64,000 bases of DNA from an uncultured Kocuria sp. (GCF_947500125.1 NZ_CANMRA010000017.1:26211-90210), one strand, 5' to 3'. Counted from the first letter of the stretch, positions 53,826 through 62,847 are shown. Numbers and translations are program-made. Notes: generated by a model not told the origin, from the sequence alone.

Positions 53826-55424
53826 ATGACCGTTTCGAGGCGCAATGTGCTTCTGCTAGGGGGTTTGGGGGTCGCAGGCGTGGCCGCGGGCCTGCCCATG
53901 ACGGCGGTGAACGCCCGATCCGCCAGTCGGTTGCGGGACTCCGAGATGCCTCGACCGTTTCGCACGGAGCTCGTCCAGGCGCCTTTGCTGAACCCGTACA
54001 AGAGCGAGATCGATCCCGCGGACGGGAAGCCGGTGAACTACTACAAGGTGGAGCAGAAGGCTGGGGCGGCCCAGATCCTCCCCCGGGCAGGGCTCACGAC
54101 CCCGATCCTGGGTTACAACGGGATCTTTCCCGGGCCTACCATCAGCCTGGACCAGGGCACCAAGTCGGTGCTGCGGGTGAGCAACAAGCTGCCGGCCACC
54201 CATCCCATCGACGGGCACGTCCTGGCCACCTCGACCCACCTGCACGGCTCCGCGTCGTTGCCGCAGTACGACGGCTACGCCAGTGACGTGACGAACCGGG
54301 GGTTCTACAAGGACTACTACTACCCGAACTTCCAGCCGGCGCGGACCCTGTGGTACCACGATCACGGCGTGCACCACACCGCCCTGAATGTCTACGCCGG
54401 TCTGGCCGCCCAGTACCACATGCACGATCCCCTGGAGCGGCAGCTGCTTCCGCAGGGGCGCTACGACCTCGCCCTGACGATCTCGGATGCGATGTTCGCC
54501 GCCGACGGTTCGCTGGGCTACGACGACAACAGCGATTCCGGGTTGTGGGGCGACGTCATCTTGGTGAACGGGCGGCCGTGGCCGGTGATGAAGGTGCAGA
54601 AGCGCATTTACCGCTTCCGGGTGCTCAACGCCTGTATCTCCCGCTCCCTGCGCCCTACCCTGTCCACCGGGGAACCGCTGATCATGGTCGCCACCGACGG
54701 CGGGCTGATGCCCACCGCCCAGTCCACGAAGAACTACCGTCACGCCGGGGCCGAGCGCTATGAGTTCCTCATCGACTTCCGCAACTACAAGACCGGGCAA
54801 CGGATCGAGATGCGCAATCTGTCCAACGACAACAACCGGGACTACGACTACACCGGCAAGATCATGGCTTTCGACGTCGTCGACGAACCCGTGGACACCT
54901 CCGATCCGACCTGGAACCGGGTCCCGACCCAACTGGCCCCGAATAATGAGGTCATGGCCCTGAAACCGGCCCAGTCCACCAAGACCCGTCGGTTCCGGGT
55001 GAAGCGTGATGACAACATGTGGACGATCGACGGCGTCACGTGGGCCGATGTCATCGCCAGCCAGTTCCGCAAGGTCGCCGCCGAGGTGCCCCTGGGGGCC
55101 ACCGAGATCTGGGAGTTCGAGAACAGCTCCGGCGGGTGGTTCCACCCCATGCACATCCACCTCGTGGACTTCCAGGTCCTCACTCGCAACGGCCGAGCCC
55201 CCTTCAACTACGAGAAGGGACCGAAGGACACCGTCTACGTGGGGGAAGGCGAGACCGTGCGCCTGCTCATGAAGTTCGGCCCCCACCAGGGCCGGTACAT
55301 GATCCACTGCCACAACCTGGTCCATGAAGACCACGACATGATGGTGCAGTTCCAGGTCGGCAAGCCCCCCACCCCGGACCCTAACGATCCCATGACCTCG
55401 GATGTGCCCAAATGGGAGGGCTGA
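53826..55424 (+). CDS. Tat-exported multicopper oxidase
   Basis: A 532-residue multicopper oxidase. The N-terminus VSRRNVLLLGGLGVAGVAAG is a twin-arginine signal. Copper ligands appear in STHLHGSASL (HxH), LWYHDHGVHHTAL (HxH), HPMHIHLVDF (HxxHxH) and MIHCHNLVHEDHDMM (HCHxxxHxxxxM), giving T1 and the trinuclear site, with the weak axial Met of CueO/CotA-type enzymes. It oxidises cuprous copper, manganese or phenols outside the cell. Cofactor-loaded Tat export fits copper. The start follows AAGGGGGAAAG. Confidence 0.94.
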   Translation: MTVSRRNVLLLGGLGVAGVAAGLPMTAVNARSASRLRDSEMPRPFRTELVQAPLLNPYKSEIDPADGKPVNYYKVEQKAGAAQILPRAGLTTPILGYNGIFPGPTISLDQGTKSVLRVSNKLPATHPIDGHVLATSTHLHGSASLPQYDGYASDVTNRGFYKDYYYPNFQPARTLWYHDHGVHHTALNVYAGLAAQYHMHDPLERQLLPQGRYDLALTISDAMFAADGSLGYDDNSDSGLWGDVILVNGRPWPVMKVQKRIYRFRVLNACISRSLRPTLSTGEPLIMVATDGGLMPTAQSTKNYRHAGAERYEFLIDFRNYKTGQRIEMRNLSNDNNRDYDYTGKIMAFDVVDEPVDTSDPTWNRVPTQLAPNNEVMALKPAQSTKTRRFRVKRDDNMWTIDGVTWADVIASQFRKVAAEVPLGATEIWEFENSSGGWFHPMHIHLVDFQVLTRNGRAPFNYEKGPKDTVYVGEGETVRLLMKFGPHQGRYMIHCHNLVHEDHDMMVQFQVGKPPTPDPNDPMTSDVPKWEG

Positions 55425-55951
55425 GCGCCACGGCCGCCCCGGCACGAACACCCCGCCCCGGAAGAGCACACCGCCCCCCGCGGGGTCCGACGCTCGTGGC
55501 GGTCCTGGTCGGTGTGGGGTTGATCATCGCCTGCCGGCTGTGGTTGCTCGCCCCCGTGATCGTGGCCTCCGACAGCATGGACCCCGCCCTCAAACGCGGA
55601 GGCTTGGCCTTGTTGCTCAAGCCCGATCCTGGCATCGACCGGGCCGGCCCCGGGAGCCTGGTCGTCTTTCCCCACCCGGATGACGGCAGTCCCACCGTGA
55701 AGAGGGTGGTGGCCATCGGTGGGCAGTCGGTGGCGATCGAGGATTCCGTGCTGGTCGTCGATGGGCAAAGCGTCGATGAACCGTTCGTGGATTCCAGTCT
55801 GATCGACGGCACCTGGTTCGGCCCGGTCGCCGTTCCGCCAGGACACGTCTTTGTGATGGGCGACAACCGGGGCGTGTCCATCGATTCTCGGCACTTCGGG
55901 AGCATTCCCGTCGAAGACCTGGAGGCTACGGTTTTGCTGCCCCAGAACTAG
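55412..55951 (+). CDS. lepB: Type I signal peptidase
   Basis: A 179-residue enzyme: one membrane anchor (LVAVLVGVGLIIACRLWLLAPVI), IVASDSMDPALKRG (nucleophile Ser), SPTVKRVVAIGGQ (general-base Lys) and HVFVMGDNRGVSIDSRHFGSI (box E). It removes signal peptides of exported proteins. Its start lies inside the end of the multicopper oxidase gene (13-nt overlap), implying coupled expression and perhaps dedicated processing of that enzyme or its neighbour. Confidence 0.9.
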   Translation: MGGLSATAAPARTPRPGRAHRPPRGPTLVAVLVGVGLIIACRLWLLAPVIVASDSMDPALKRGGLALLLKPDPGIDRAGPGSLVVFPHPDDGSPTVKRVVAIGGQSVAIEDSVLVVDGQSVDEPFVDSSLIDGTWFGPVAVPPGHVFVMGDNRGVSIDSRHFGSIPVEDLEATVLLPQN

Positions 55952-56099
55952 CTGGGCTCGCGCAGGCGCCGGGAGGTGAGTATGACAACCCCATATGGCC
56001 CCACTGTGATGGTCTGATTTGGCCCCACCCGCGGGGTGTTGGTTGTGCTGGCCGGCTGTCGGTGACGTCCGGCTCTGCGTCGCGGGGTGTAGTCGGGGA

Positions 56100-56912
56100 T
56101 CAGGGGCCGGCGGCTCCTTTCCGGGCGCGGGTGGTGCGCAGCCGGTAGGAGCTGGTGCCGGTGTTGATGATGTGGGCGTTGAAGGTCAGCCGGTCCACGA
56201 CGGCCGCGGCCAGCCGGGGGTCAGTGAACGTCGCGCCCCACTCGCTGAACGGGGCGTTGGTGGCGCAGGCGATCGAGGCGCGTTCCTCGCGTTCGGTGAT
56301 GATCTGGAACAGCAGCTCGGCCCCGCGGGCGTCGAGGTGGACGTAGCCCAGTTCGTCCAGGCAGAGCAGGTCCAGGCGCCCGTAGCGGCCCACCACCCGG
56401 GAGAGCTGCTTGGCGTCGGCGGCCTCGGCGAGCTCGTTGACCAGCGCGGCGGTGCTCACGTAGCGCACGCGTCGTCCTTGCTCGGCCGCGGCGGTGCCCA
56501 GCCCGATGAGCAGATGGGTTTTCCCGGTGCCGGAGTCCCCGAGGAGCACCAGGGGTTGACCGGCCTCGATCCAGGCCCCGGTCGCCAGGTGCGCCAGGGT
56601 TGCCGGGGGCAGGTCGGGGATCGCGGTGGTGTCGAACTCCTCCAGGGTCTTGGCCCGGGGGAACTTCGCTTCCTTCGCCCTGCGGATCCGGCGGCGGGCC
56701 TCGCGGTCGTCGCACTCGGCGGTCAGCACCTCGGCGAGATAGCCCTGGTGGGTCAGCCGTTCCCGGGCTGCGGCCGCGGCCAGCGGGGCGGCCTGGGTGC
56801 GGATCGTGGGTAGGAACAGGGCCCGGCAGGCAGCGCTGATCGCCGCCTGGGCAGCGGCCTCGCTGACCCTGCTCACCGCCGGGGGTGGGCTCGGTGGCGT
56901 GGCGGGGTTCAT
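56100..56912 (-). CDS. istB: IS21-type helper ATPase IstB
   Basis: A 270-residue AAA+ protein. LVLLGDSGTGKTHLLIGLG is Walker A and LLCLDELGYVHLD Walker B; ASIACATNAPFSEW and the C-terminal SYRLRT segment are IstB-like. It helps the transposase choose the target. The start overlaps the istA stop by ATGA. Appears intact. Confidence 0.92.
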   Translation of the reverse strand: MNPATPPSPPPAVSRVSEAAAQAAISAACRALFLPTIRTQAAPLAAAAARERLTHQGYLAEVLTAECDDREARRRIRRAKEAKFPRAKTLEEFDTTAIPDLPPATLAHLATGAWIEAGQPLVLLGDSGTGKTHLLIGLGTAAAEQGRRVRYVSTAALVNELAEAADAKQLSRVVGRYGRLDLLCLDELGYVHLDARGAELLFQIITEREERASIACATNAPFSEWGATFTDPRLAAAVVDRLTFNAHIINTGTSSYRLRTTRARKGAAGP

Positions 56913-58455
56913 GCTCCCACTCCGATGCCGGCCAGCTCGTCGTAGGCGCCCAAGCACGGGGGCCGCCGGTGCTCCAATGCCGCCGGCGGGGCGGTGGCCG
57001 GCAGGACCACGGGCAGGGCCGCGGCGGGTTGGCCGAGCCGGCGTGCCTCCACGGCCACCAGGTCGGGGTCGAAGCGGCTCATCGCCACGGCCGCTTCCAT
57101 TCCAGCGACGATGCCGGCGGTGCCCAGGGTGCGGTGCAGCAGCAGCACCCCGATCAGCGCCCGGGTCCCGGCCCTGTCGCCGAGATCCGCTCGGGCGGCG
57201 TCCCAGAAGCGCTGATGGGCCGGCGTGAACGCCCCGCTCCTGCGTGCCGCGGCCAGGGCGGTGGCCCCGGCCAGGGCCCCGGGTTTGCGGGTGAGCACCT
57301 CGAGGTAGTGATCCAGCACCAGGTCCTCGGTGTACTTGTGCAGGGACCGGGTGTGGGTGGCCACGACCGTCCCGGCGGCGATCACCGTGACCGTGGTCGC
57401 CCCCAGCCTCACGTGCAGGCGCCGTCCGGCGTAGCGGGCCGGCACTTCAGTAGTAGGACTGGCGAACGCACACCCGCGCCCGGGCATCCACCCGGCACGA
57501 CAGCGACTGGGCCGGGTCGAAGGCCTCGACCGGCAACGGACGCAGCCCGGGGGCTTCCCGCGCGGCGGCGGCCCCGACGGTCTCGGTGCGCCCGGTGATC
57601 CGCCGGGCGTCGTCGGCGGCATCGGCGGCGGCCATGACCGTGTTGAGCTCGGCCAGGGTGGCGACCGCAGGCAGCGGGACGAGGTGACGGCGGCGGAACC
57701 GGCCGACCTCGCCCTCGACCCCGCCCTTCTCATGGGCGCCCTCGATCCCGGGCTGGCAGAAGAAGCTGTCGAAGCCGTAGTGAGAACGCAGTGCGATGAA
57801 CCGCGGGTTCTCCACCCGCTCACGCCCCAGCACCACGCGCACTACCGCCGGGGTGAGGAAGGCGCGCGCGGATCATCCCCGCCGGCACCCCGCCCAACCG
57901 CTCGAAGGCGGCCACGTGACCATCCAGGAAGGACTCCTGGGCCTGATTGGCGTAGGCGATGTGCACGGCCTTGCCCGAGTACGACAGGCGCAGGATGAAC
58001 ATCCACAACTTCATCCGCACCCCGCCGATCACCGCGGCGAACTCTCCGAAGTCGACCTCAGCCTCCTGGGCCGGGGCGTGGGTCTGGGGCACTTTCACTT
58101 GCAGGGACTGATCGAAGATCTCCCGGCGCAGCTCGCCCACCAGGGCCCGCACGCTGGACTCGGCCACGACCACCCCTTCCTCCTCGACCAGCCGTTGCCA
58201 CACCCGCCGGGCGGTGTGGCGCTGCTTGGGCGGCACATCCTGGTCGGCGATCAGCCATCGGCGCACCGTGGCCACGTGTGGCCCCAGCACCGGGGCCACC
58301 CGGACGGGGACTTTCCGCGCCGGCGGGGTCGCATCAACCAGCGCCTGGCGCACCGTGCGCCGGTGCACTTTGTGCTTCTCGGACAGGGCCCGGATCGAGA
58401 GGCCTTCATCGCGGCGGTCTCGTCGGATACGTTCGAACTGCTCCACTCTCGACAT
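56909..58455 (-). pseudogene. istA: IS21-type transposase IstA, two frameshifts
   Basis: The N-terminal HTH (QFERIRRDRRDEGLSIRALSEKHKVHRRTVRQAL) and first DDE part (AEVDFGEFAAVIGGVRMKLWMFILRLSYS) are in one frame. Near 57860 the frame shifts (MIRARL instead of the expected MIRYDNL), resuming as RVVLGRERVENPRFIALRSHYGFDSFFC. A second shift lies at about 57450, with the last third from PARYAGRRLHV on in another frame. The span is 515 codons plus two bases, so two insertions. Probably inactive. Confidence 0.85.
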
Positions 58456-58593
58456 CTCCTTCAACGCTTCTACCCCCAAAATCGCCTTGCCAGACGATTC
58501 GAACGGTAGAGCTGGTGGGTCGAGGGTGGGGCCCAATCAGAGCATCAAAACCGCTTCAGGTGGGGCCACTTCAGATTGGCACACTCAGGGAGG

Positions 58594-58939
58594 GGTCGCC
58601 TCAGCTAGCTAGCCGGTCTTCAACCCGGTGATTGAGGGGTAGAGGGGGAACCTGCACAGCGGGCAGTCTCGGCACGGGACACAGCGGAGGCGTGGCGCGC
58701 TGCACCACGCATGGACCACCCGATCCCCCGAACGGTGAGCACCCCCTCCACACCGCTGCTGGTCGCCACAATCGTCGACGCCTCTGCGCCTCGTGGGGCA
58801 GCTCATCGCGCATTTTCCCGCGCTGACCCATTTCCTCGAGCGCAAGGTGACGTGCGCGCAGACATCAAGGGGTCACGATTGCGCCCTGCGTCGTGCAGGG
58901 CGCTTCCCCTCCGCAGAAAGTTCGCCTAGCTTAACTTCT
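58594..58939. promoter_or_regulatory. mntH upstream region with MntR/DtxR-like operator
   Basis: The 346-bp region holds no gene. At 58918-58937 AAGTT-N10-AACTT with a CTAG centre resembles DtxR/MntR boxes. TAGCTT (58927-58932) inside it is a likely -10, placing the transcript start at about 58940, the A of the mntH ATG. Confidence 0.5.
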
Positions 58940-60220
58940 ATGAGAGCGAAGGCCGGTCGCACCGGCTCCACCGGCATCGCCGCCTCTGGCTCAGGAGAGC
59001 GGTGGGTGCGCCGCCAGCCCCTGCCGTGGTTGTTGGGCCCGGCCTTCGTGGCCGCGGTCGCCTACGTGGACCCGGGCAACGTCGCGGCGAACCTCACCGC
59101 CGGCGCCCAGTACGGGTACCTGCTGGTGTGGGTGCTGGTGGCCGCCAACGGCATGGCCGTGCTCATCCAGTACCTCTCGGCCAAGGTCGGGCTGGTCACC
59201 GGATCGAGTCTGCCCGAGTTGCTGGGCGACCGATTGCCCCGGGGCCGGCGGCTGGGGTACTGGGTCCAGGCCGAGCTGGTGGCCGCGGCCACTGACCTGG
59301 CCGAGGTGATCGGCGGGGCGATTGCCCTGCATATCCTCTTCGGGATCCCGCTGCTGGCCGGGGGCGTGATCGTCGGGGTGATCTCGATGCTGCTGCTGGT
59401 CCTGCAGACCCGCCGGGGCCCCCGGTTCTTCGAGTTCGTCGTGACCGGATTGCTGGCGATCGTCACCGCCGGTTTCGTCACCGGCCTGTTCTTCGGCCCC
59501 GTGTCCTGGGGTGAGGCCGTCGCTGGGATCGTGCCGCGGTTCGAGGGCGCCCCGACGGTGCTGCTGGCCGCGAGCATGCTCGGGGCCACGGTGATGCCCC
59601 ACGCCATCTACGCCCACTCCGCCCTGGCCCGGGACCGCCACGGGCACTCGGTGCCCACCGAGGCCCTGCCGCGGCTGTTGACCGCCACCCGGTGGGACGT
59701 GCTGCTGTCCCTGCTCGTGGCCGGGTCGGTGAACATCGCGATGCTACTGCTGGCCGCCGGCAACCTCGCCGGGGTGCCCGGTACCGACAGCATTGAAGGA
59801 GCCCATGCGGCGATCACCGCCGCCCTGGGTCCGGCCGTCGGGATCGCCTTCGGCATCGGGTTGCTGGCCTCCGGACTGGCCTCGACCTCGGTGGGCTCCT
59901 ACGCCGGGTCGGCAATCATGGGCGGTTTGCTGCACCTGCGCATCCCAGTGTTCGTCCGTCGGCTGATCACTTTGATCCCCGCCTTGGTCATCATCGCGGT
60001 CGGAGTGGATCCGACCTGGGCGCTGGTGCTGTCCCAGGTGCTGCTGAGCCTGGGCATCCCTTTCGCCCTGACCCCGTTAGTGCGGCTGAGCAGCAACCGC
60101 GCCCTGATGGGGGTCTTCGTGAACAAGGTGGCTCTGACCGTCGCCGCCTGGGTGGTCGTGGCCCTGATCGTGTCGTTGAACGTGGCGCTGATCATCCTGA
60201 CCGTCGCCGGAGCCGATTGA
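58940..60220 (+). CDS. mntH: Nramp-family Mn(II)/divalent metal importer
   Basis: A 426-residue protein with 11 helices. AVAYVDPGNVAANLTAGAQYGY is the Nramp helix-1 DPGN motif with the metal-site Asp and Asn, and LGATVMPHAIYAHSAL is the helix-6 MPH motif. It imports manganese, or iron, with protons. ATG 58940 is probably leaderless (see upstream region); no Shine-Dalgarno is visible. The mntR gene follows by 44 nt. Confidence 0.94.
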   Translation: MRAKAGRTGSTGIAASGSGERWVRRQPLPWLLGPAFVAAVAYVDPGNVAANLTAGAQYGYLLVWVLVAANGMAVLIQYLSAKVGLVTGSSLPELLGDRLPRGRRLGYWVQAELVAAATDLAEVIGGAIALHILFGIPLLAGGVIVGVISMLLLVLQTRRGPRFFEFVVTGLLAIVTAGFVTGLFFGPVSWGEAVAGIVPRFEGAPTVLLAASMLGATVMPHAIYAHSALARDRHGHSVPTEALPRLLTATRWDVLLSLLVAGSVNIAMLLLAAGNLAGVPGTDSIEGAHAAITAALGPAVGIAFGIGLLASGLASTSVGSYAGSAIMGGLLHLRIPVFVRRLITLIPALVIIAVGVDPTWALVLSQVLLSLGIPFALTPLVRLSSNRALMGVFVNKVALTVAAWVVVALIVSLNVALIILTVAGAD

Positions 60221-60264
60221 ATGGGCCCGGCAGCTGCGGTGCGGCACTCGGTAGCGTGGGTCCT

Positions 60265-60954
60265 ATGGACTTGAGTGAGATCACCCCGGTCGCCCAGGAC
60301 TATCTCAAGGCGATCTGGTCGGCCACCGAATGGGGCGACCCGCCGATCACCACCACAGCCTTGGCGGCACGGATGGGGACCTCTGCCCCCAACGTCACCG
60401 ACACGGTCAAGCGATTGGCCGGCCAGGGGCTCGTCGAGTACCAGCCCTACAAGCCCGTCACCCTCACCCCTCAGGGGCGTGCGTACGCGGTGGCGATGGT
60501 GCGCCGGCACCGGCTGCTGGAGACCTTCCTGGCCACCACGCTGGGGTATCCGTGGGAGGAGGTTCATGATGAGGCCGAACGTCTTGAGCACGCCGCCTCC
60601 GACGCCATGATCGAACGCATCGACGCCCGGCTGGGTCGCCCCACGGTGGATCCACACGGGGACCCGATCCCCACCGCGCAGGGACGCACCCGCCGCCCGC
60701 TCAATACCACCCGACTCACCGAGGCGAAGCCGGGACGATACGAGATCATTCGTCTTTCCGATGCCGACCCACACCGCCTCACCCGGTTCCGCGACTGCGG
60801 CCTCGTGCCGGGTGGGGCTTTTCGTGTCATCGCTCAGGAAGCCAGCGGAACGACCGGTGTACCGGGGTATCACCACACCGCGATCGAGCTGGCACCGACG
60901 GAAGCCGAAGCCATCTGGGTGACACCCACCCTCAATACTCACCGGAGCCTCTGA
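60265..60954 (+). CDS. mntR: DtxR/MntR-family metal-dependent repressor
   Basis: A 229-residue protein: N-terminal HTH (VAQDYLKAIWSATEW, TTTALAARMGTSAPNVTDTVKRLAGQGLV), metal-binding/dimer domain (VRRHRLLETFLATTLGYPWEEVHDEAERLEHAASD with Glu/His/Asp ligands) and a C-terminal SH3-like FeoA domain. It should bind Mn or Fe and repress mntH at the box at 58918-58937. Start at ATG 60265. Confidence 0.92.
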   Translation: MDLSEITPVAQDYLKAIWSATEWGDPPITTTALAARMGTSAPNVTDTVKRLAGQGLVEYQPYKPVTLTPQGRAYAVAMVRRHRLLETFLATTLGYPWEEVHDEAERLEHAASDAMIERIDARLGRPTVDPHGDPIPTAQGRTRRPLNTTRLTEAKPGRYEIIRLSDADPHRLTRFRDCGLVPGGAFRVIAQEASGTTGVPGYHHTAIELAPTEAEAIWVTPTLNTHRSL

Positions 60955-60959
60955 AAGCT

Positions 60960-60989
60960 GCGCCCACCGGGGAATGCCCCGGTGGGCGC
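60960..60989. terminator. Bidirectional terminator hairpin
   Basis: A perfect 13-bp stem (GCGCCCACCGGGG) with a 4-nt loop lies between the convergent mntR and DUF3093 genes, 6 nt from each. Confidence 0.85.
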
Positions 60990-60994
60990 CGCGC

Positions 60995-61540
60995 TCAGCC
61001 GGCGGAGAGAACCTCGACCATGCGCTCCGGGTGACGGGTTGAGGTCAACCAATACGGGGTGGGGTCCACGGGATCGGTGATCTGGATGCGCACCACCGGG
61101 CCCACGGAAACGCGGAAGTTCATGTAAGCGCGGGCGTCCAGTTCAGGGCCGCGCACTCTTTGGACGGCGCTGCCGCGAAACGCTTCAGCCTCACCCACGA
61201 ATCGGCGCTCAATACGAGCGCGCCCCACTTGCAACGACTCCCCGGTGATCACGATCCCGGTGCTCGAGGCAATCAATGCCACGGCAGTGCCGCCGGCGAC
61301 CACAGCCCCCACCGCCGCCCCGACCCACATGTTGATCGGAGCCAGGGCGATCAGACCCACCAGACCCGCGAAGAGCACGAGCAACCACATCCACCACGCG
61401 GCAGACAATCTCTCCTCGTACAAGACCGTTTTCGGGTCGACCTTCGCGGGAGGGTCCTCGACAAGTCCGTCCGGCGACGTCCCCTGGGCGCCGCGGGATT
61501 CATTGGGCGGGAAGGCGCCGAGCGTCGCAGGGTAGGACAT
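60995..61540 (-). CDS. DUF3093 family membrane protein
   Basis: A 181-residue actinobacterial protein: VLYEERLSAAWWMWLLVLFAGLVGLIALAPINMWVGAAVGAVVAG (two helices in hairpin), then a beta domain GIVITGESLQVGRARIERRFVGEAEAF, and AYMNFRVSVGPVVRIQITDPVDPTPYWLTSTRHPERMVEVL, which is the family signature ending. Unknown function. Confidence 0.88.
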   Translation of the reverse strand: MSYPATLGAFPPNESRGAQGTSPDGLVEDPPAKVDPKTVLYEERLSAAWWMWLLVLFAGLVGLIALAPINMWVGAAVGAVVAGGTAVALIASSTGIVITGESLQVGRARIERRFVGEAEAFRGSAVQRVRGPELDARAYMNFRVSVGPVVRIQITDPVDPTPYWLTSTRHPERMVEVLSAG

Positions 61541-61588
61541 GTTCCAATCCTCTCATGACAGCGATCCGGTGGACCGGCTGGTCCGCCA

Positions 61589-61819
61589 TCACGGGGCGCA
61601 GACCCAGTGCATGCTGAGGCTCCTGGGCTGATCGGACAGTCCAACCGTGTGCTCCGTGGCACAGGCGATGGTCACCACCCGGCATCCGTGGTTGGCAGAG
61701 TGGAGTACCTGATCTAGCACCTCGCCCAGGACGGCCTGGTCCTTGGGGACCGGCTGTGCAGAGGGGCCCGGCGGGGTGACCCCCTCCTGCCCCTCCATCT
61801 CGTGGGCTTCAGCCCTCAC
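61589..61819 (-). CDS. Possible 76-residue hypothetical protein
   Basis: GTG start, no ribosome-binding site. The C-half AVLGEVLDQVLHSANHGCRVVTIACATEHTVGLSDQP looks protein-like, but no family is recognised. Confidence 0.3.
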   Translation of the reverse strand: MRAEAHEMEGQEGVTPPGPSAQPVPKDQAVLGEVLDQVLHSANHGCRVVTIACATEHTVGLSDQPRSLSMHWVCAP

Positions 61820-61860
61820 CCGTAACGGGGAAGCTTCCCTCCCTTCATCTTCGCGACGGC

Positions 61861-61966
61861 GCGAAGGACACCCTCTACGTGGGGGGACGGAACCGTGCCG
61901 CTGCCCACGGAGTTCGACCCCCGAGACCGGGACGGTTCAGTCATGGTTCCGTCGCCCCAGAACTAG
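61861..61966 (+). other. Probable relic of a multicopper oxidase-signal peptidase segment
   Basis: CGAAGGACACC, one mismatch, then TCTACGTGGGGG at 61862-61885 matches the oxidase gene (about 55221-55244), and GCCCCAGAACTAG at 61954-61966 matches the signal peptidase end (55939-55951). Both are in the same order, with the intervening DNA mostly lost. Confidence 0.4.
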
Positions 61967-62058
61967 TTTTCGCGAGTGGTGCAAGACGGGATGCTGCGGG
62001 GCGCCGTGATCCGCTACGGCGGTGTGCGGAGAAGGCCCTCGCCGCGGTCGAAGAGTGA

Positions 62059-62083
62059 GGGCCAGCCGCGAGCCGGCTGGCCC
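62059..62083 (-). terminator. Terminator after the His-rich secreted protein
   Basis: GGGCCAGCC / GGCTGGCCC, a perfect 9-bp stem with a 7-nt loop, 15 nt past the stop. Confidence 0.75.
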
Positions 62084-62097
62084 CCACCAGAGCCCGA

Positions 62098-62649
62098 TCA
62101 GTGCCCGAGGCTGGTCTTGTGGCTCACATCCTTGTACCAGTCCGACCAGCCGTGACCGTCCCAGTAGCGGTACTTGACCACGTGGTACACCTTCTTGTCC
62201 TGGTGGTGATTGACGTGGCGCCAGTGTCCCCCGCCCCAGGTTTCACCGCCGTGGTGGTTGAAGCTGTACTGGTAGTAGTCGCTGCCGTGCTCGTGGGAAT
62301 TACCGTGCTTGTCCTCGGCGTAGTAGTACTGCTTCACCTGCACCTTGGTGTAGCCCTTGTCGCACTTCACCTTGAAGGGGAACGCGGCGTAATGCTTCCC
62401 CTGATACTTCTTGTAATGCGGCTTGTAAGCATCCACCTCACAGCCCTTCTGCTGCTGTTGACCCTGGGTCTCCACCGCGGCGGATGGCACCTGGGTGGTC
62501 GGCGTGAGCGCGGCTTGGGCCGGTGCACCGAGGGTGGCGAGGCCGCCTGCGGCCAAGGTGAGCGAGGCCATGGACAAAATAGCCTTGGAGAAGTAACGCC
62601 GGCTGTTGAGATTGGCGGTAGGCGTGGACGATGCGGGAGTGGAAGACAT
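62098..62649 (-). CDS. Secreted His/Tyr/Lys-rich protein of unknown function
   Basis: 183 residues: a signal peptide (AILSMASLTLAAGGLATLGAPAQAA) and then a mature domain unusually rich in His, Tyr, Trp and Lys (YKPHYKKYQGKHYAAFPF, HGNSHEHGSDYYQYSFNHHGG, WGGGHWRHVNHHQDK). Two Cys (KGCEVDA, KVKCDKG) may form a disulfide, helped by the DsbA/VKOR pair. Metal binding is a reasonable guess. AGGAGATCAAA precedes the ATG. No family recognised. Confidence 0.75.
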   Translation of the reverse strand: MSSTPASSTPTANLNSRRYFSKAILSMASLTLAAGGLATLGAPAQAALTPTTQVPSAAVETQGQQQQKGCEVDAYKPHYKKYQGKHYAAFPFKVKCDKGYTKVQVKQYYYAEDKHGNSHEHGSDYYQYSFNHHGGETWGGGHWRHVNHHQDKKVYHVVKYRYWDGHGWSDWYKDVSHKTSLGH

Positions 62650-62724
62650 TTTGATCTCCTGGCGAGATGCGGGGATTGAGTGTGCCAGAGTCCCTGCCCC
62701 CGATGTGGGGGCTAATTCTTGGTG

Positions 62725-62765
62725 GGCCGACATATAAAGCATGTCGGCCAGGTCGTTGCGCAACG
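62725..62765 (-). promoter_or_regulatory. Strong double dyad at the His-rich gene promoter
   Basis: GGCCGACAT (62725-62733) and ATGTCGGCC (62741-62749) form a perfect 9-bp dyad whose 7-bp AT-rich spacer supplies a TTTATA -10 for the minus strand. CGTTGCGCAACG (62754-62765), a perfect palindrome, covers the -35 position. A repressor seated on these would block the promoter fully. Confidence 0.6.
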
Positions 62766-62847
62766 TCCACCCGGAGGTTGATTTCCCCGGTACACCCAGG
62801 GGTGCACACGAGCCAATCCGAAGGCCTGCCGTACGGCGCGACGAAAC

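Larger units (their letters stand above)
55977..58587. mobile_element. IS21-type insertion sequence with 6-bp target duplication
   Basis: A 2611-bp element. 28-bp inverted repeats (55977-56004 and 58560-58587) both begin TGAGT and end GGCCCCAC, matching at 21 of 28 positions; an inner GGCCCCACC copy near each end is typical of IS21. GGGAGG flanks both sides (55971-55976, 58588-58593). Carries istA and istB. Inserted 25 bp past the signal peptidase stop. Confidence 0.9.
61541..62058. other. Region between DUF3093 and the His-rich gene
   Basis: 518 bp. It contains one weak small ORF (61589-61819, minus) and a stretch resembling pieces of the multicopper oxidase and signal peptidase genes (61861-61966). 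Nothing else convincing. Confidence 0.5.
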
